Positions 16,758 to 25,888 of a stretch of 32,050 nt of DNA are shown here, piece after piece (the first letter of the stretch is position 1; every line of letters begins with the position of its first letter). Both the position numbers and the translations under genes were made by a program. The DNA is from Bacillota bacterium (GTDB lineage: Bacteria > Bacillota > Negativicutes > DSM-13327), in the NCBI GenBank assembly GCA_017889585.1, contig JAGFZX010000057.1, positions 1 to 32,050 on the forward strand. Reading direction: 5' to 3'. The notes beneath the pieces are model-generated. The model did not search any database, was not told the DNA's origin, and saw only the letters and a program-made list of their open reading frames with translations.

Positions 16758-18607
16758 TGGGCAGTAAGACCACCGCAGCAGAAGTCCTAGTCCCTGACAA
16801 AAAAAGTCCTATGTATGACAGGGGGACTATGAAGGTAGTCGTTTTAGCATGTATCATTATTATATTATCTATTGTTATGACAAGTAGTATTAGTTATCTT
16901 ATAACCCAGGAGGCAGTAGTCGATAAGCTCAAATCCCGAGATATGAGATATATCATTGACTCTATGGCAGCTAAAATTGATGGGCGTATTGAAAGAGCCA
17001 AAGAAGTATCTGTCATTTTGGCCACAGATCCAGCGGTTATTCAATGGGTAGCAAGCGGTGAAACAGATGAACGTCTTGGTGAGTATGCCAAAGGTAAAAT
17101 AACTGGAATTGCTCGTGATTACGACTATTCCAACACGTTCATTGTCAGTAATATAACCAAACATTATTGGGCGGAAGATTCAAGGCTGATTAGTATAATG
17201 TCTGAAAGTAATCCAGAGCATAATTGGTTTTTTTCTGCTCTTCATTCTGGTAAGACGGTGGATTTGAATATTGATTCTAATACGGCGAGAGGAGATACTT
17301 TTGTCTTTATCAATGCTCTAATGAAGGATCAAGGCACACCAGTGGCCATTGTGGGCGTCGGGCTTACTTTAAAGGAAATTGCCAAGGAGTTTAAAAGTTA
17401 CAAATTTGGAGAGCAAAGTAATCTATGGTTGGTGGATGGGCAGGGAAAGATTCATTTATCGGAAAAGATAGAGGAGATTGGCATGTACCTAAACGATTTT
17501 GTTGCACCCGATATTGCCAGTCAAATTATAGAGGGTAACATCTCTTCTAATCAACCTCAGGCTATTGAATATACGAATCAAAATGGCGAAATTATGGATT
17601 TGGTTTATCGGGTTACAAAATCAACTGACTGGAAGTTGGTATTTCAAATACCACGCAGAGAAAGTATTTCAATTCTTAGTACCATTAAAGTTAATGCTGG
17701 GATTGGGAGCTTCATATCTCTTGTATTAATCATATTTATTTTTTATTATATTTCCCATCGTATTGCTAATCCTTTCAAACGAGCGATATTGCTTAGCAAG
17801 GAGATGGAGAAACAAGTTAGTGAGCGAACTCAAGAATTGTCTGAGAAAAATCAAAAAATAATGGATAGTATTGACTATGCCCAACGAATACAGGAATCTA
17901 TCCTTCCGCCATCTGATGAATTGATCAACATGTTTAGGGAATATTTCATTATCTGGGAACCACGAGATAGAGTTGGTGGTGATTTTTATTGGGCTAGAAA
18001 AATCGATAAAAATAAGAGCTTAATTGCAGTGGCGGATTGTACTGGTCATGGCGTGCCTGGAGCTTTTATGACGATGGCTGTGAACTCCATTCTGAGTCAT
18101 ATCGTTGACGAGATTTGTGACAATCCAGCGGTTATTATACAGGAACTGAATAAGCGAGTGAAGGAAACATTACATCGCAACCAATCTAGCAGCATGGCAG
18201 ATGATGGATTAGATATTGGTATCTGTTATGTGGAAGATAAAAAAAGGTTAGTATTTGCTGGGGCGAAAATAGCCCTTGATGTGAAGCGGGCAGATCAGGT
18301 TTATCACATCAAAGGCAACAAAAAAAGTATTGGCTATCGTAGGTCGAGTAATGATCTTGAGTTTGTTAACAATGAATGGAAGATTGAGGATGGGGATATA
18401 TTTTATCTGATGTCGGATGGATACGTTGACCAGAATGGTGGACAAAGGGACTATGCATTGGGGCATAAGAGAGTTAATCAGCTAATCTCTGCTCAAGGTG
18501 AAAAAAATTTAGCTCAGCAACAACAAGCATTTGAAGATCTGTTGAATCAGTATATGGGTGATGAACCACAGCGGGATGACATTACGGTAGTCGGGTTTAC
18601 ATTTTAA
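16757..18607 (+). CDS. siaA: SiaA-like membrane sensor PP2C/SpoIIE phosphatase
   Basis: This 616-residue protein has TM1 at about 26-50, an extracytoplasmic Cache-like sensor region (about 52-308) and TM2 at about 312-334. A short linker and coiled coil (about 345-380) lead to a SpoIIE/PP2C phosphatase domain (about 395-616). Metal-binding acidic motifs are intact: GGDF (407-410), DCTGHG (427-432), MSDGYVD near 553 and RDDIT near 609. In Pseudomonas, SiaA dephosphorylates SiaC, linking an external signal to c-di-GMP synthesis. It shares a TAATG overlap with siaC. The ligand is unknown. The segment between TM2 and the coiled coil is a short or divergent HAMP. Confidence 0.88.
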   Translation: MGSKTTAAEVLVPDKKSPMYDRGTMKVVVLACIIIILSIVMTSSISYLITQEAVVDKLKSRDMRYIIDSMAAKIDGRIERAKEVSVILATDPAVIQWVASGETDERLGEYAKGKITGIARDYDYSNTFIVSNITKHYWAEDSRLISIMSESNPEHNWFFSALHSGKTVDLNIDSNTARGDTFVFINALMKDQGTPVAIVGVGLTLKEIAKEFKSYKFGEQSNLWLVDGQGKIHLSEKIEEIGMYLNDFVAPDIASQIIEGNISSNQPQAIEYTNQNGEIMDLVYRVTKSTDWKLVFQIPRRESISILSTIKVNAGIGSFISLVLIIFIFYYISHRIANPFKRAILLSKEMEKQVSERTQELSEKNQKIMDSIDYAQRIQESILPPSDELINMFREYFIIWEPRDRVGGDFYWARKIDKNKSLIAVADCTGHGVPGAFMTMAVNSILSHIVDEICDNPAVIIQELNKRVKETLHRNQSSSMADDGLDIGICYVEDKKRLVFAGAKIALDVKRADQVYHIKGNKKSIGYRRSSNDLEFVNNEWKIEDGDIFYLMSDGYVDQNGGQRDYALGHKRVNQLISAQGEKNLAQQQQAFEDLLNQYMGDEPQRDDITVVGFTF

Positions 18608-18624
18608 ATTGGAGGAAGATAGTT

Positions 18625-20247
18625 ATGGCTAAAGTCAATAAGGATGAACATCTTTTTGAAGATGAACGGGAAACGTTACAGTCAGCCATAGCTGATATTG
18701 AGAATATAAAATATCAAGATAATCCATTGTTAGATCGCTACGAGTGGCTTGTTGGTCGGTATAATAAATTACTATCACTGACTCGAAAGATTTTTCGTAT
18801 CAGTGATAGTCAGGGGCATGTTTTGCATCGGCATCAAAACGAGATTCAAAACCTACTGGATAATGCAAATCAAGGATTTTTGACGTTCGGATTAGATTTA
18901 AAGGTCAATCGACAATATAGCGCAGAATGTCTGCGAATCTTCGAGAGGAAGATTGGTGGTATATCGATCCTAGAACTCATGAGTCAATGGGATGAAGTGG
19001 ACATAGAGTATTGGAAGGCAATCTTCACGAATGTATTTTCATCAGCGCAGGATGGACCGCAGTCTTTATTGAAACAACTTCCCCCAGTGATTAAGATTGG
19101 TGATATGGATATTCGTGTGGAGTGCAAGCTTATTTCTCAGGCCTATGATGATAATGAGCAAAAATTAATAATGATGATACTGACTGACATTACAGAGAAA
19201 CGGAAATCGGAGGAGCATATACATTATCTTAGCTATCATGATAAGTTAACCTCGCTTTATAATAGGGCGTATATTGAAATGATGCTACCAGAGCTAGAAA
19301 AATCGGAGGCTTTTCCCCTCAGTGTTATTGTTATAGATATGAATGGGTTGAAGCTTGTCAATGATGTTTTTGGTCATACCCAAGGAGATCAGTTCTTGGT
19401 TGCAATGGCTCAGGTGATGATGGCAATTTGTAGACAGACGGACGTTATTGCCCGTTGGGGTGGAGATGAATTTATTATTTTGCTTCCACGGACTAATTGC
19501 ACTATATGCGGGAAGATTTGTGATCGAATCCGTATTGCTTGCAGTAAAGCCAGTTCTACTCCTATTCGACTCAGTGCTGCAATAGGAACAGCTACAAAAA
19601 TGAATAGCGCTACCAACTTTGAAGAATTGTTCAGTATAGCTGAAAAGCAGATGTACAGTAATAAACTGGCAAACAGACAGATATTTCGTCAGAATGTTAT
19701 CTCTGAAATGGAGAATAGGCTTTATAGTCAGTGTTTTGAGAGTATTGACCACGGTGAGAGAGTTCTTAGAATGGCGATTAGTTTTGCTGATTTTTCCGGG
19801 ATCAATCTGGATAACGTAGAGCTGCAGTTGTTAAATCGACTTGCGACTTTTCACGACATCGGAAAAGTCGCTATTCCCCGAGAAATATTGGGAAAGTCTG
19901 AGAGCTTGAATACGAGTGAGTGGAAAATTGTCCAGAGTCACAGTGATATTGGTTATCGAATGGCTCAATCAATTGGTGACTTACCATTGGCTGAGATGAT
20001 CGTTGTTTTGCATGAACGCTGGGATGGGAGTGGATATCCCCATGGTTTGGTAGGTCATCAAATTCCTTTATTAGCTCGATTATTTTCTTTAGTCGATGTA
20101 TATGATGTTTTGACTCATGACCGTCCATATCGTAAGGCAATGGATAAGAGAGTGGCTTTACAAGAAATCTCATTTGCTGGGAGTTCCCAATTCGATCCGG
20201 AATTAACAAGAAAATTTTTAGAATATATGGCAGATGAGGAAGATTAA
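18625..20247 (+). CDS. SiaD-position output enzyme: PAS-GGDEF-HD-GYP fusion
   Basis: This 540-residue cytoplasmic protein has a coiled N-terminus (about 1-70), a PAS-like domain (about 75-192), a GGDEF domain (about 200-355) and an HD-GYP domain (about 365-537). The GGDEF motif is exact (279-283) and an RxxD inhibitory site (RQTD, 270-273) lies five residues before it, so cyclase activity with product inhibition is expected. The HD-GYP part keeps H376, H410-D411 (HDIGK), H439 and HERWDGSGYP, but the first His of the usual HHE motif is Leu462. Phosphodiesterase activity is therefore uncertain. It occupies the place of siaD, 18 bases after siaA behind TTGGAGGAAG. Classical SiaD has no HD-GYP domain. 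Confidence 0.9.
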   Translation: MAKVNKDEHLFEDERETLQSAIADIENIKYQDNPLLDRYEWLVGRYNKLLSLTRKIFRISDSQGHVLHRHQNEIQNLLDNANQGFLTFGLDLKVNRQYSAECLRIFERKIGGISILELMSQWDEVDIEYWKAIFTNVFSSAQDGPQSLLKQLPPVIKIGDMDIRVECKLISQAYDDNEQKLIMMILTDITEKRKSEEHIHYLSYHDKLTSLYNRAYIEMMLPELEKSEAFPLSVIVIDMNGLKLVNDVFGHTQGDQFLVAMAQVMMAICRQTDVIARWGGDEFIILLPRTNCTICGKICDRIRIACSKASSTPIRLSAAIGTATKMNSATNFEELFSIAEKQMYSNKLANRQIFRQNVISEMENRLYSQCFESIDHGERVLRMAISFADFSGINLDNVELQLLNRLATFHDIGKVAIPREILGKSESLNTSEWKIVQSHSDIGYRMAQSIGDLPLAEMIVVLHERWDGSGYPHGLVGHQIPLLARLFSLVDVYDVLTHDRPYRKAMDKRVALQEISFAGSSQFDPELTRKFLEYMADEED

Positions 20248-20260
20248 ATTCGTAGTTAAA

Positions 20261-20293
20261 TTAAAAAGACGGTATTTAGTACCGTTTTTTTAA
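20261..20293. terminator. Terminator of the sia-type operon
   Basis: ACGGTA (20269-20274) pairs with TACCGT (20280-20285) around TTTAG. The flanking A-run and T-run extend the stem, and at least seven Ts follow, so it could act in both directions. Confidence 0.85.
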
Positions 20294-20418
20294 TTGTAAT
20301 ATCCGTAGCAAAAAAGATACATTTTACCTTAAAGGAAGTATCTAATAAAAATAAACAAGAAGTATTTAGCGAAAATCCGAACAATACATAAGTAATAATA
20401 GAGAACATTCGAAAAAAA

Positions 20419-20447
20419 TTGACACTCTAACAGTTAAATGCTATGAT
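20419..20447 (+). promoter_or_regulatory. Strong vegetative promoter upstream of purA
   Basis: TTGACA (20419-20424), a 17-base spacer and TATGAT (20442-20447). It is the best -35/-10 pair in the gap and points toward purA, with an untranslated leader of about 330 bases. Confidence 0.8.
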
Positions 20448-20541
20448 GTTAAAGTGAAAATATAGATTAACCAAGATGGAAGTGCCATGAGTTATTTTTA
20501 TAATATAGGGTAAAATAAACTGAATATAATTTGCAAACAAC

Positions 20542-20590
20542 TTATCAACAAAGTTATCCACAAAGTGTGTATAAGTTATTGTATACACAC
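20542..20590. promoter_or_regulatory. DnaA-box-like cluster and 9-bp inverted repeat
   Basis: TTATCAACA (20542-20550) and the consensus DnaA box TTATCCACA (20554-20562) lie 12 bases apart. Next is GTGTGTATA (20565-20573), whose exact inverted copy TATACACAC is at 20582-20590; the left arm with the next base contains a one-mismatch DnaA box on the other strand. This is 30-80 bases before the purB-like start and could be an operator or DnaA-binding control site. Confidence 0.55.
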
Positions 20591-20634
20591 CGTCAAATTA
20601 AGATACATACCCTATGAAGAAGGCGATAATCCCC

Positions 20635-20740
20635 ATGATTAATCGCTATACCTATCGTGAGATGGGGCAGATTTTGACTGTAAATAGTAATAAAAATATA
20701 ATAGAGGCTGAGGTAAAATATTCAGAAGCTAAGAAGAAGG
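20635..20740 (+). pseudogene. purB: purB 5' remnant (adenylosuccinate lyase N-terminus)
   Basis: From ATG 20635 the frame reads MINRYTYREMGQI, the hallmark start of adenylosuccinate lyase (M-I-x-R-Y-T...EMG.I). A weakly similar stretch (IIEAEVKYSEAKKKV) fits the following helix of PurB, and then similarity stops. The frame ends at 20832 inside purA, so only about 35 codons can be PurB-derived against a normal length of about 430-475. It looks like a decayed or deleted purB directly before purA, both of the AMP branch. A short coding leader that happens to resemble PurB cannot be excluded. Confidence 0.55.
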
Positions 20741-20743
20741 TAG

Positions 20744-22078
<1,335 letters not shown>

Positions 22079-22109
22079 ATAGCAATCTTGAGATATGTAG
22101 GTGAGAACA

Positions 22110-23039
22110 ATGGCAGAGTTATTGCTGAAAGATATCGTTGATTGTTTTGATCTCGAAGTGTTAAGCACAGAGGCTCTTCTGAATTGTTCAGTGGGAGTAT
22201 GTGATATTAACCGGCCAGGACTTGTCCTGGCCGGTTATATACAGTATTTTGATGAGGAACGCATACAATTGATTGGTAAGACGGAAATATCCTTTTTAGA
22301 ATCACTTGGGGAAGAAGTAGCTGGTGAACGTTGGCTAACTCTTATTAATCTTAATTTTCCATGTTTGATTATAACACGCAGTATAAAATTACCACAAGTT
22401 TGGCTAGAAATGGCAGACAGCCGTCATTTACCTATTTTACGTACTCATTTGTCAACAACCCGTTTTATGGCCAAGCTTACAGATTATCTTGAACAAAAAT
22501 TGGCACCATGTACAACAATTCATGCAGTACTTGTTGATGTCCATGGCATAGGAACCCTGATTATTGGTGAAAGTGGCATTGGTAAAAGTGAATCAGCACT
22601 GGAACTCATAAGACGTGGGCATCGCCTTGTGGCTGATGATGCTGTCGAAGTGATTCGTAGTGGAGAAGATGAGCTTATTGGTAGTGCGCCTGATGTCCTC
22701 AGACATATTATGGAAGTGCGTGGTTTAGGAATATTAAATATTAAGGCTTTATTTGGGATTGGAGCTATAAGGCCTCGCCAAAAGGTTCAATTGGTTATTC
22801 GCCTGGAAGAATGGAAACAGGACAAATATTATGATCGTTTAGGCATTGATGAGGAAAAATACCAAATTTTGGGAATAGGATTGACCTGTAAGACCATTCC
22901 AGTAAGACCAGGTCGAAACCTATCTAATATTATAGAAGTGGCAGCCATGAACTATCGACTTAAAAGCCTTGGCTATGATGCTGCTGAACAGTTTATTGAA
23001 AAGCAGCGGCAGTATTGCCTGACTGATCTTAACGATTAA
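22110..23039 (+). CDS. hprK: HPr kinase/phosphorylase
   Basis: This 309-residue protein has an N-terminal domain (about 1-125) and a kinase domain with the P-loop GESGIGKS (153-160), LVADDAVEV, and the signature MEVRGLGILNIKALFGIGAI. HprK phosphorylates HPr at Ser46 and reverses it, linking sugar flux to catabolite repression or related control. Length matches the family. The start at ATG 22110 follows TAGGTGAG; a GTG at 22101 lies within that ribosome site. It follows purA by 31 bases. A perfect 14-bp inverted repeat lies inside the coding sequence (22208-22237). Confidence 0.96.
   Translation: MAELLLKDIVDCFDLEVLSTEALLNCSVGVCDINRPGLVLAGYIQYFDEERIQLIGKTEISFLESLGEEVAGERWLTLINLNFPCLIITRSIKLPQVWLEMADSRHLPILRTHLSTTRFMAKLTDYLEQKLAPCTTIHAVLVDVHGIGTLIIGESGIGKSESALELIRRGHRLVADDAVEVIRSGEDELIGSAPDVLRHIMEVRGLGILNIKALFGIGAIRPRQKVQLVIRLEEWKQDKYYDRLGIDEEKYQILGIGLTCKTIPVRPGRNLSNIIEVAAMNYRLKSLGYDAAEQFIEKQRQYCLTDLND
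22208..22237. repeat. Perfect 14-bp inverted repeat inside hprK
   Basis: TAACCGGCCAGGAC, a TT spacer, then GTCCTGGCCGGTTA. It encodes the conserved NRPGLVLAGY stretch and is GC-rich in an AT-rich gene, so the mRNA should form a very stable hairpin about 100 bases after the start codon. Confidence 0.9.
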
Positions 23040-23133
23040 GGTCATATAAGGAATCTTTACATTGTCTTACTTGGAACCCTATATTGGTATAATTTATGAT
23101 TCCGCAAAAATATAGAAAATAGCGAAAAAATAG

Positions 23134-23162
23134 TTGACAGTAGTTGAAGTTTACTATATAAT
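23134..23162 (+). promoter_or_regulatory. Promoter of the tRNA array
   Basis: Consensus TTGACA (23134-23139), 17 bases, consensus TATAAT (23157-23162); the first tRNA begins 22 bases later. Confidence 0.92.
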
Positions 23163-23183
23163 CATATCTTGTGGGAACGTTAT

Positions 23184-23259
23184 GATCCACTAGCTCAGTT
23201 GGTAGAGCACCTGACTTTTAATCAGGGTGTCGATGGTTCGAGCCCATCGTGGGTCACCA
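23184..23259 (+). tRNA. tRNA-Lys(TTT), copy 1
   Basis: 76 bases with encoded CCA. The acceptor stem GATCCAC/GTGGGTC pairs fully with one G-U. Anticodon TTT is at 23217-23219 in loop CTTTTAA. Confidence 0.97.
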
Positions 23260-23264
23260 TTTCT

Positions 23265-23339
23265 GGCCCGTTGGTCAAGCGGTCAAGACACCGCCCTTTC
23301 ACGGCGATAACGGGGGTTCGATTCCCCCACGGGTCACCA
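23265..23339 (+). tRNA. tRNA-Glu(TTC), copy 1
   Basis: 75 bases with CCA. The acceptor stem is GGCCCGT/ACGGGTC and anticodon TTC is at 23298-23300 in loop CTTTCAC. Confidence 0.97.
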
Positions 23340-23343
23340 TTAC

Positions 23344-23419
<76 letters not shown>

Positions 23420-23442
23420 TTTTGTTAATGCTCAATTCATGC

Positions 23443-23518
23443 GGCCTAGTAGTTTAGCGGTTAGAATGCCGCCCTGTCACGGCGGAGGTCGTCGGTTCAA
23501 ATCCGATCTGGGTCGCCA
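23443..23518 (+). tRNA. tRNA-Asp(GTC)
   Basis: 76 bases with CCA and discriminator G. Anticodon GTC is at 23476-23478 in loop CTGTCAC. It separates the two Lys-Glu-Val blocks together with tRNA-Phe. Confidence 0.97.
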
Positions 23519-23525
23519 TTATTAC

Positions 23526-23601
<76 letters not shown>

Positions 23602-23606
23602 TCTCT

Positions 23607-23682
23607 GGTTCACTAGCTCAGTTGGTAGAGCACCTGACTTTTAATCAGGGTGTCCCGCGTTCGAGCCGCGGGTGAGCCACCA
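23607..23682 (+). tRNA. tRNA-Lys(TTT), copy 2
   Basis: 76 bases with CCA. It matches copy 1 from the D-arm through the anticodon arm, but the acceptor (GGTTCAC/GTGAGCC) and T-stem differ by compensatory changes. Anticodon TTT is at 23640-23642. Confidence 0.97.
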
Positions 23683-23688
23683 TTTTCT

Positions 23689-23763
23689 GGCCCGTTGGTC
23701 AAGCGGTCAAGACACCGCCCTTTCACGGCGATAACGGGGGTTCGATTCCCCCACGGGTCACCA
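23689..23763 (+). tRNA. tRNA-Glu(TTC), copy 2
   Basis: 75 bases, identical by eye to copy 1. Anticodon TTC is at 23722-23724. Confidence 0.97.
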
Positions 23764-23767
23764 ATAC

Positions 23768-23845
<78 letters not shown>

Positions 23846-23855
23846 TTTGAAGATT

Positions 23856-23891
23856 AAACCTCATGCTTAGAAATAAGCATGAGGTTTTTTG
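23856..23891 (+). terminator. Terminator of the tRNA array
   Basis: A 14-bp perfect stem (23856-23869 with 23874-23887) closes a GAAA tetraloop and is followed by Ts. Confidence 0.93.
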
Positions 23892-24042
23892 CGTTCTCAA
23901 GAGCTGGTGTCGAGTAGCTAAAAATTAACTAGTGAATTATATAACGTTCATGGCGGAATAAGCAGGAATTTGTCAAATAAAATAGAATTAACAATATTAG
24001 CATACATAAAATCCCCATAAGTTTGAACGGAGGGCTAGAGGA

Positions 24043-25746
24043 ATGGAAAAGAGAAGATATCCCATAAGTATTCAATTAGCGGGTATGTTTACAGTCGTGT
24101 CAGTATTATTTTTAGCAGTTCTTACATATGCTTTATATGAATTTAAGCAGGCGGGTAGAGAAGCAGAAAATATCATAAATCAAACGGTATCTAGGATGAT
24201 TGTCGTTAAAGATGCCCAGACTGAATTCACAAGAGCATTGCTCGATATGCGTGGTTTTTTATTTTATACTGATGGGGCTGCAGCTTTTGAAGCGGGATAC
24301 CATAATAAAATCAGTAAGAGCTTAGCAATGGTGCAGGAGGTTAAACCACAGCTAGTTCTGCCAGAAGCACGGCAAGAAGCTGAGGAGCTGGAAAAATCAT
24401 TAAATAATTATATAGTGTATGCTAATACTAGACTTCTCCCGGCCCGCAAGGATAATAATCCACAATGGATGGCAATAACAGGTGAGGGGCGAGGAATGGT
24501 ACAAGCCATTGATGCTCACTTTTTAAAACTAGCAGAAATACAAAAAAGATATTTAGATCAAAGTGGTTTGACTGTTGTAGAGTCTTCTAAGCAGAATAGC
24601 AATTTAGCAACTATGGCTAGTGTTTTTATTGTACTGTTGGTTGCTGGGGTGGTATTTTGGTATAGCCGTACTATGTCAAGAAGACTGGGAACTGTCAGCC
24701 GGGAGTTGGCACAAGTCGGTAATCTTGATCTTACAGGACAGGATTTGAAACCAAAGTATAATGATGAAATTGGTGATATGGGTATTGCTACAAATGGAAT
24801 GCGTAGGTCCCTTGCCCAATTTGTGCGTCAGATTAGTGATACCAGCCAAACTTTGGCAGCATCGAGTGAAGAGTTGAGCGCCTCTGTTGAGGAGCACTTA
24901 AAATCAGTGGACATAGTGGCACAAAGCATCAATGACATTGCTGAAGGAGCATCACAAAATGCTGATAATATCAGTAATATTTCAGCTACATTGGAAGAAA
25001 TATCAGCTGGTTCCCAGCAAATTAGTGCGGGAGCAAGTGACGTGAATATTAGTACGCAAAATGCAGTGTCTGAAGCTGGCAAAGGCATGGATATGCTGGA
25101 ACAATTGGTGAGTCAGAACGAATATATTAATCAATCAATGAGTGAGATTACCGTAGTCACCACTCATTTGTCCCAAGGTTCAGAAAAAATAAAAGGCATA
25201 GTGGATGTCATTAACGGCATTGCTGTCCAGACCAATCTGTTGGCCCTAAATGCGGCGATTGAAGCAGCACGGGCCGGTGAGGCTGGACGCGGTTTTGCGG
25301 TAGTAGCCGATGAAGTACGCAAATTAGCAGAGCAAAGTGCCAATGCTACCAAAGATATTGGTGGAATTATCTCAAATATGAGTAATGAAATCAATATTGC
25401 TGTAGCCACTGTGGGCAAAGCCGATAAAGAAGTAATGAAGGGGAAAGAGTCAGCCATTATTACCCAAAAAGGCTTTAGAATAATTATTGAAAAGTTAGAA
25501 GACGTAAAGACTGGAGTGGAACAAATCGCCGTAGCTGTTGATGAGACCGCGAAAGGTACACAAACGGTGGTAACTAGTATCGAAAATATTAGTAGTATCG
25601 CCCATAAGACATCATCTAATTCTGAGACTGTAGCAGCTTCATCGGAAGAGCAGAGCGCAGGTATGCATGAAATTAATGATAATGTAGCTAATTTATCTAC
25701 ATTGGCTGCTGATATGATGGCAGTAGTCAATAAATTCAAAGTATAG
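24043..25746 (+). CDS. Methyl-accepting chemotaxis protein, copy 1
   Basis: This 567-residue receptor has TM1 at about 11-33, an extracytoplasmic four-helix-type sensor domain (about 34-187) and TM2 at about 189-208. A HAMP domain (about 209-265) leads to a long cytoplasmic coiled coil. The conserved signalling tip is near 390-420 ([18 protein letters not shown], then [18 protein letters not shown]). It should signal to CheA/CheW and be adjusted by methylation; it lacks a C-terminal tethering pentapeptide and ends NKFKV. ACGGAGGG precedes the ATG. It is a close paralogue of the next gene, including the sensor-domain motif [10 protein letters not shown]. Ligand unknown. Confidence 0.95.
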   Translation: MEKRRYPISIQLAGMFTVVSVLFLAVLTYALYEFKQAGREAENIINQTVSRMIVVKDAQTEFTRALLDMRGFLFYTDGAAAFEAGYHNKISKSLAMVQEVKPQLVLPEARQEAEELEKSLNNYIVYANTRLLPARKDNNPQWMAITGEGRGMVQAIDAHFLKLAEIQKRYLDQSGLTVVESSKQNSNLATMASVFIVLLVAGVVFWYSRTMSRRLGTVSRELAQVGNLDLTGQDLKPKYNDEIGDMGIATNGMRRSLAQFVRQISDTSQTLAASSEELSASVEEHLKSVDIVAQSINDIAEGASQNADNISNISATLEEISAGSQQISAGASDVNISTQNAVSEAGKGMDMLEQLVSQNEYINQSMSEITVVTTHLSQGSEKIKGIVDVINGIAVQTNLLALNAAIEAARAGEAGRGFAVVADEVRKLAEQSANATKDIGGIISNMSNEINIAVATVGKADKEVMKGKESAIITQKGFRIIIEKLEDVKTGVEQIAVAVDETAKGTQTVVTSIENISSIAHKTSSNSETVAASSEEQSAGMHEINDNVANLSTLAADMMAVVNKFKV

Positions 25747-25760
25747 GACCCAAATAGGAG

Positions 25761-25789
25761 ACTCTACCTAATGAGGGTGGAGTTTTTTT
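25761..25789 (+). terminator. Terminator after chemoreceptor 1
   Basis: ACTCTACC (25761-25768) pairs with GGTGGAGT (25776-25783), including one G-U, followed by a run of seven Ts. Confidence 0.88.
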
Positions 25790-25888
25790 ACGTGAAAAAT
25801 GTTGAATCTTAAAGGTATTTGTGGAATTATGTAGAATTACAAGTTGCAAAAGTGATTTTTTTAAATTATCTAAAAACGGAGGGGTAAT

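Larger units (their letters stand above)
20294..20634. other. Intergenic regulatory region before the purB remnant and purA
   Basis: This gap of about 340 bases has no ORF of its own. It holds a strong promoter (20419-20447), two DnaA-box-like nonamers and a 9-bp inverted repeat (20542-20590), listed separately. I see no purine riboswitch. Confidence 0.7.

Noticed and set aside
19294..19752. 152-aa antisense ORF inside the GGDEF region
   Set aside because: Shadow of a domain whose motifs are intact on the plus strand.
25164..25739. 191-aa antisense ORF within chemoreceptor 1, and similar ones at 27016-27210 and 24828-25088
   Set aside because: Ser/Ala-rich mirror of a strongly conserved MCP signalling domain; the plus-strand gene is certain and no ribosome site supports the antisense frame.
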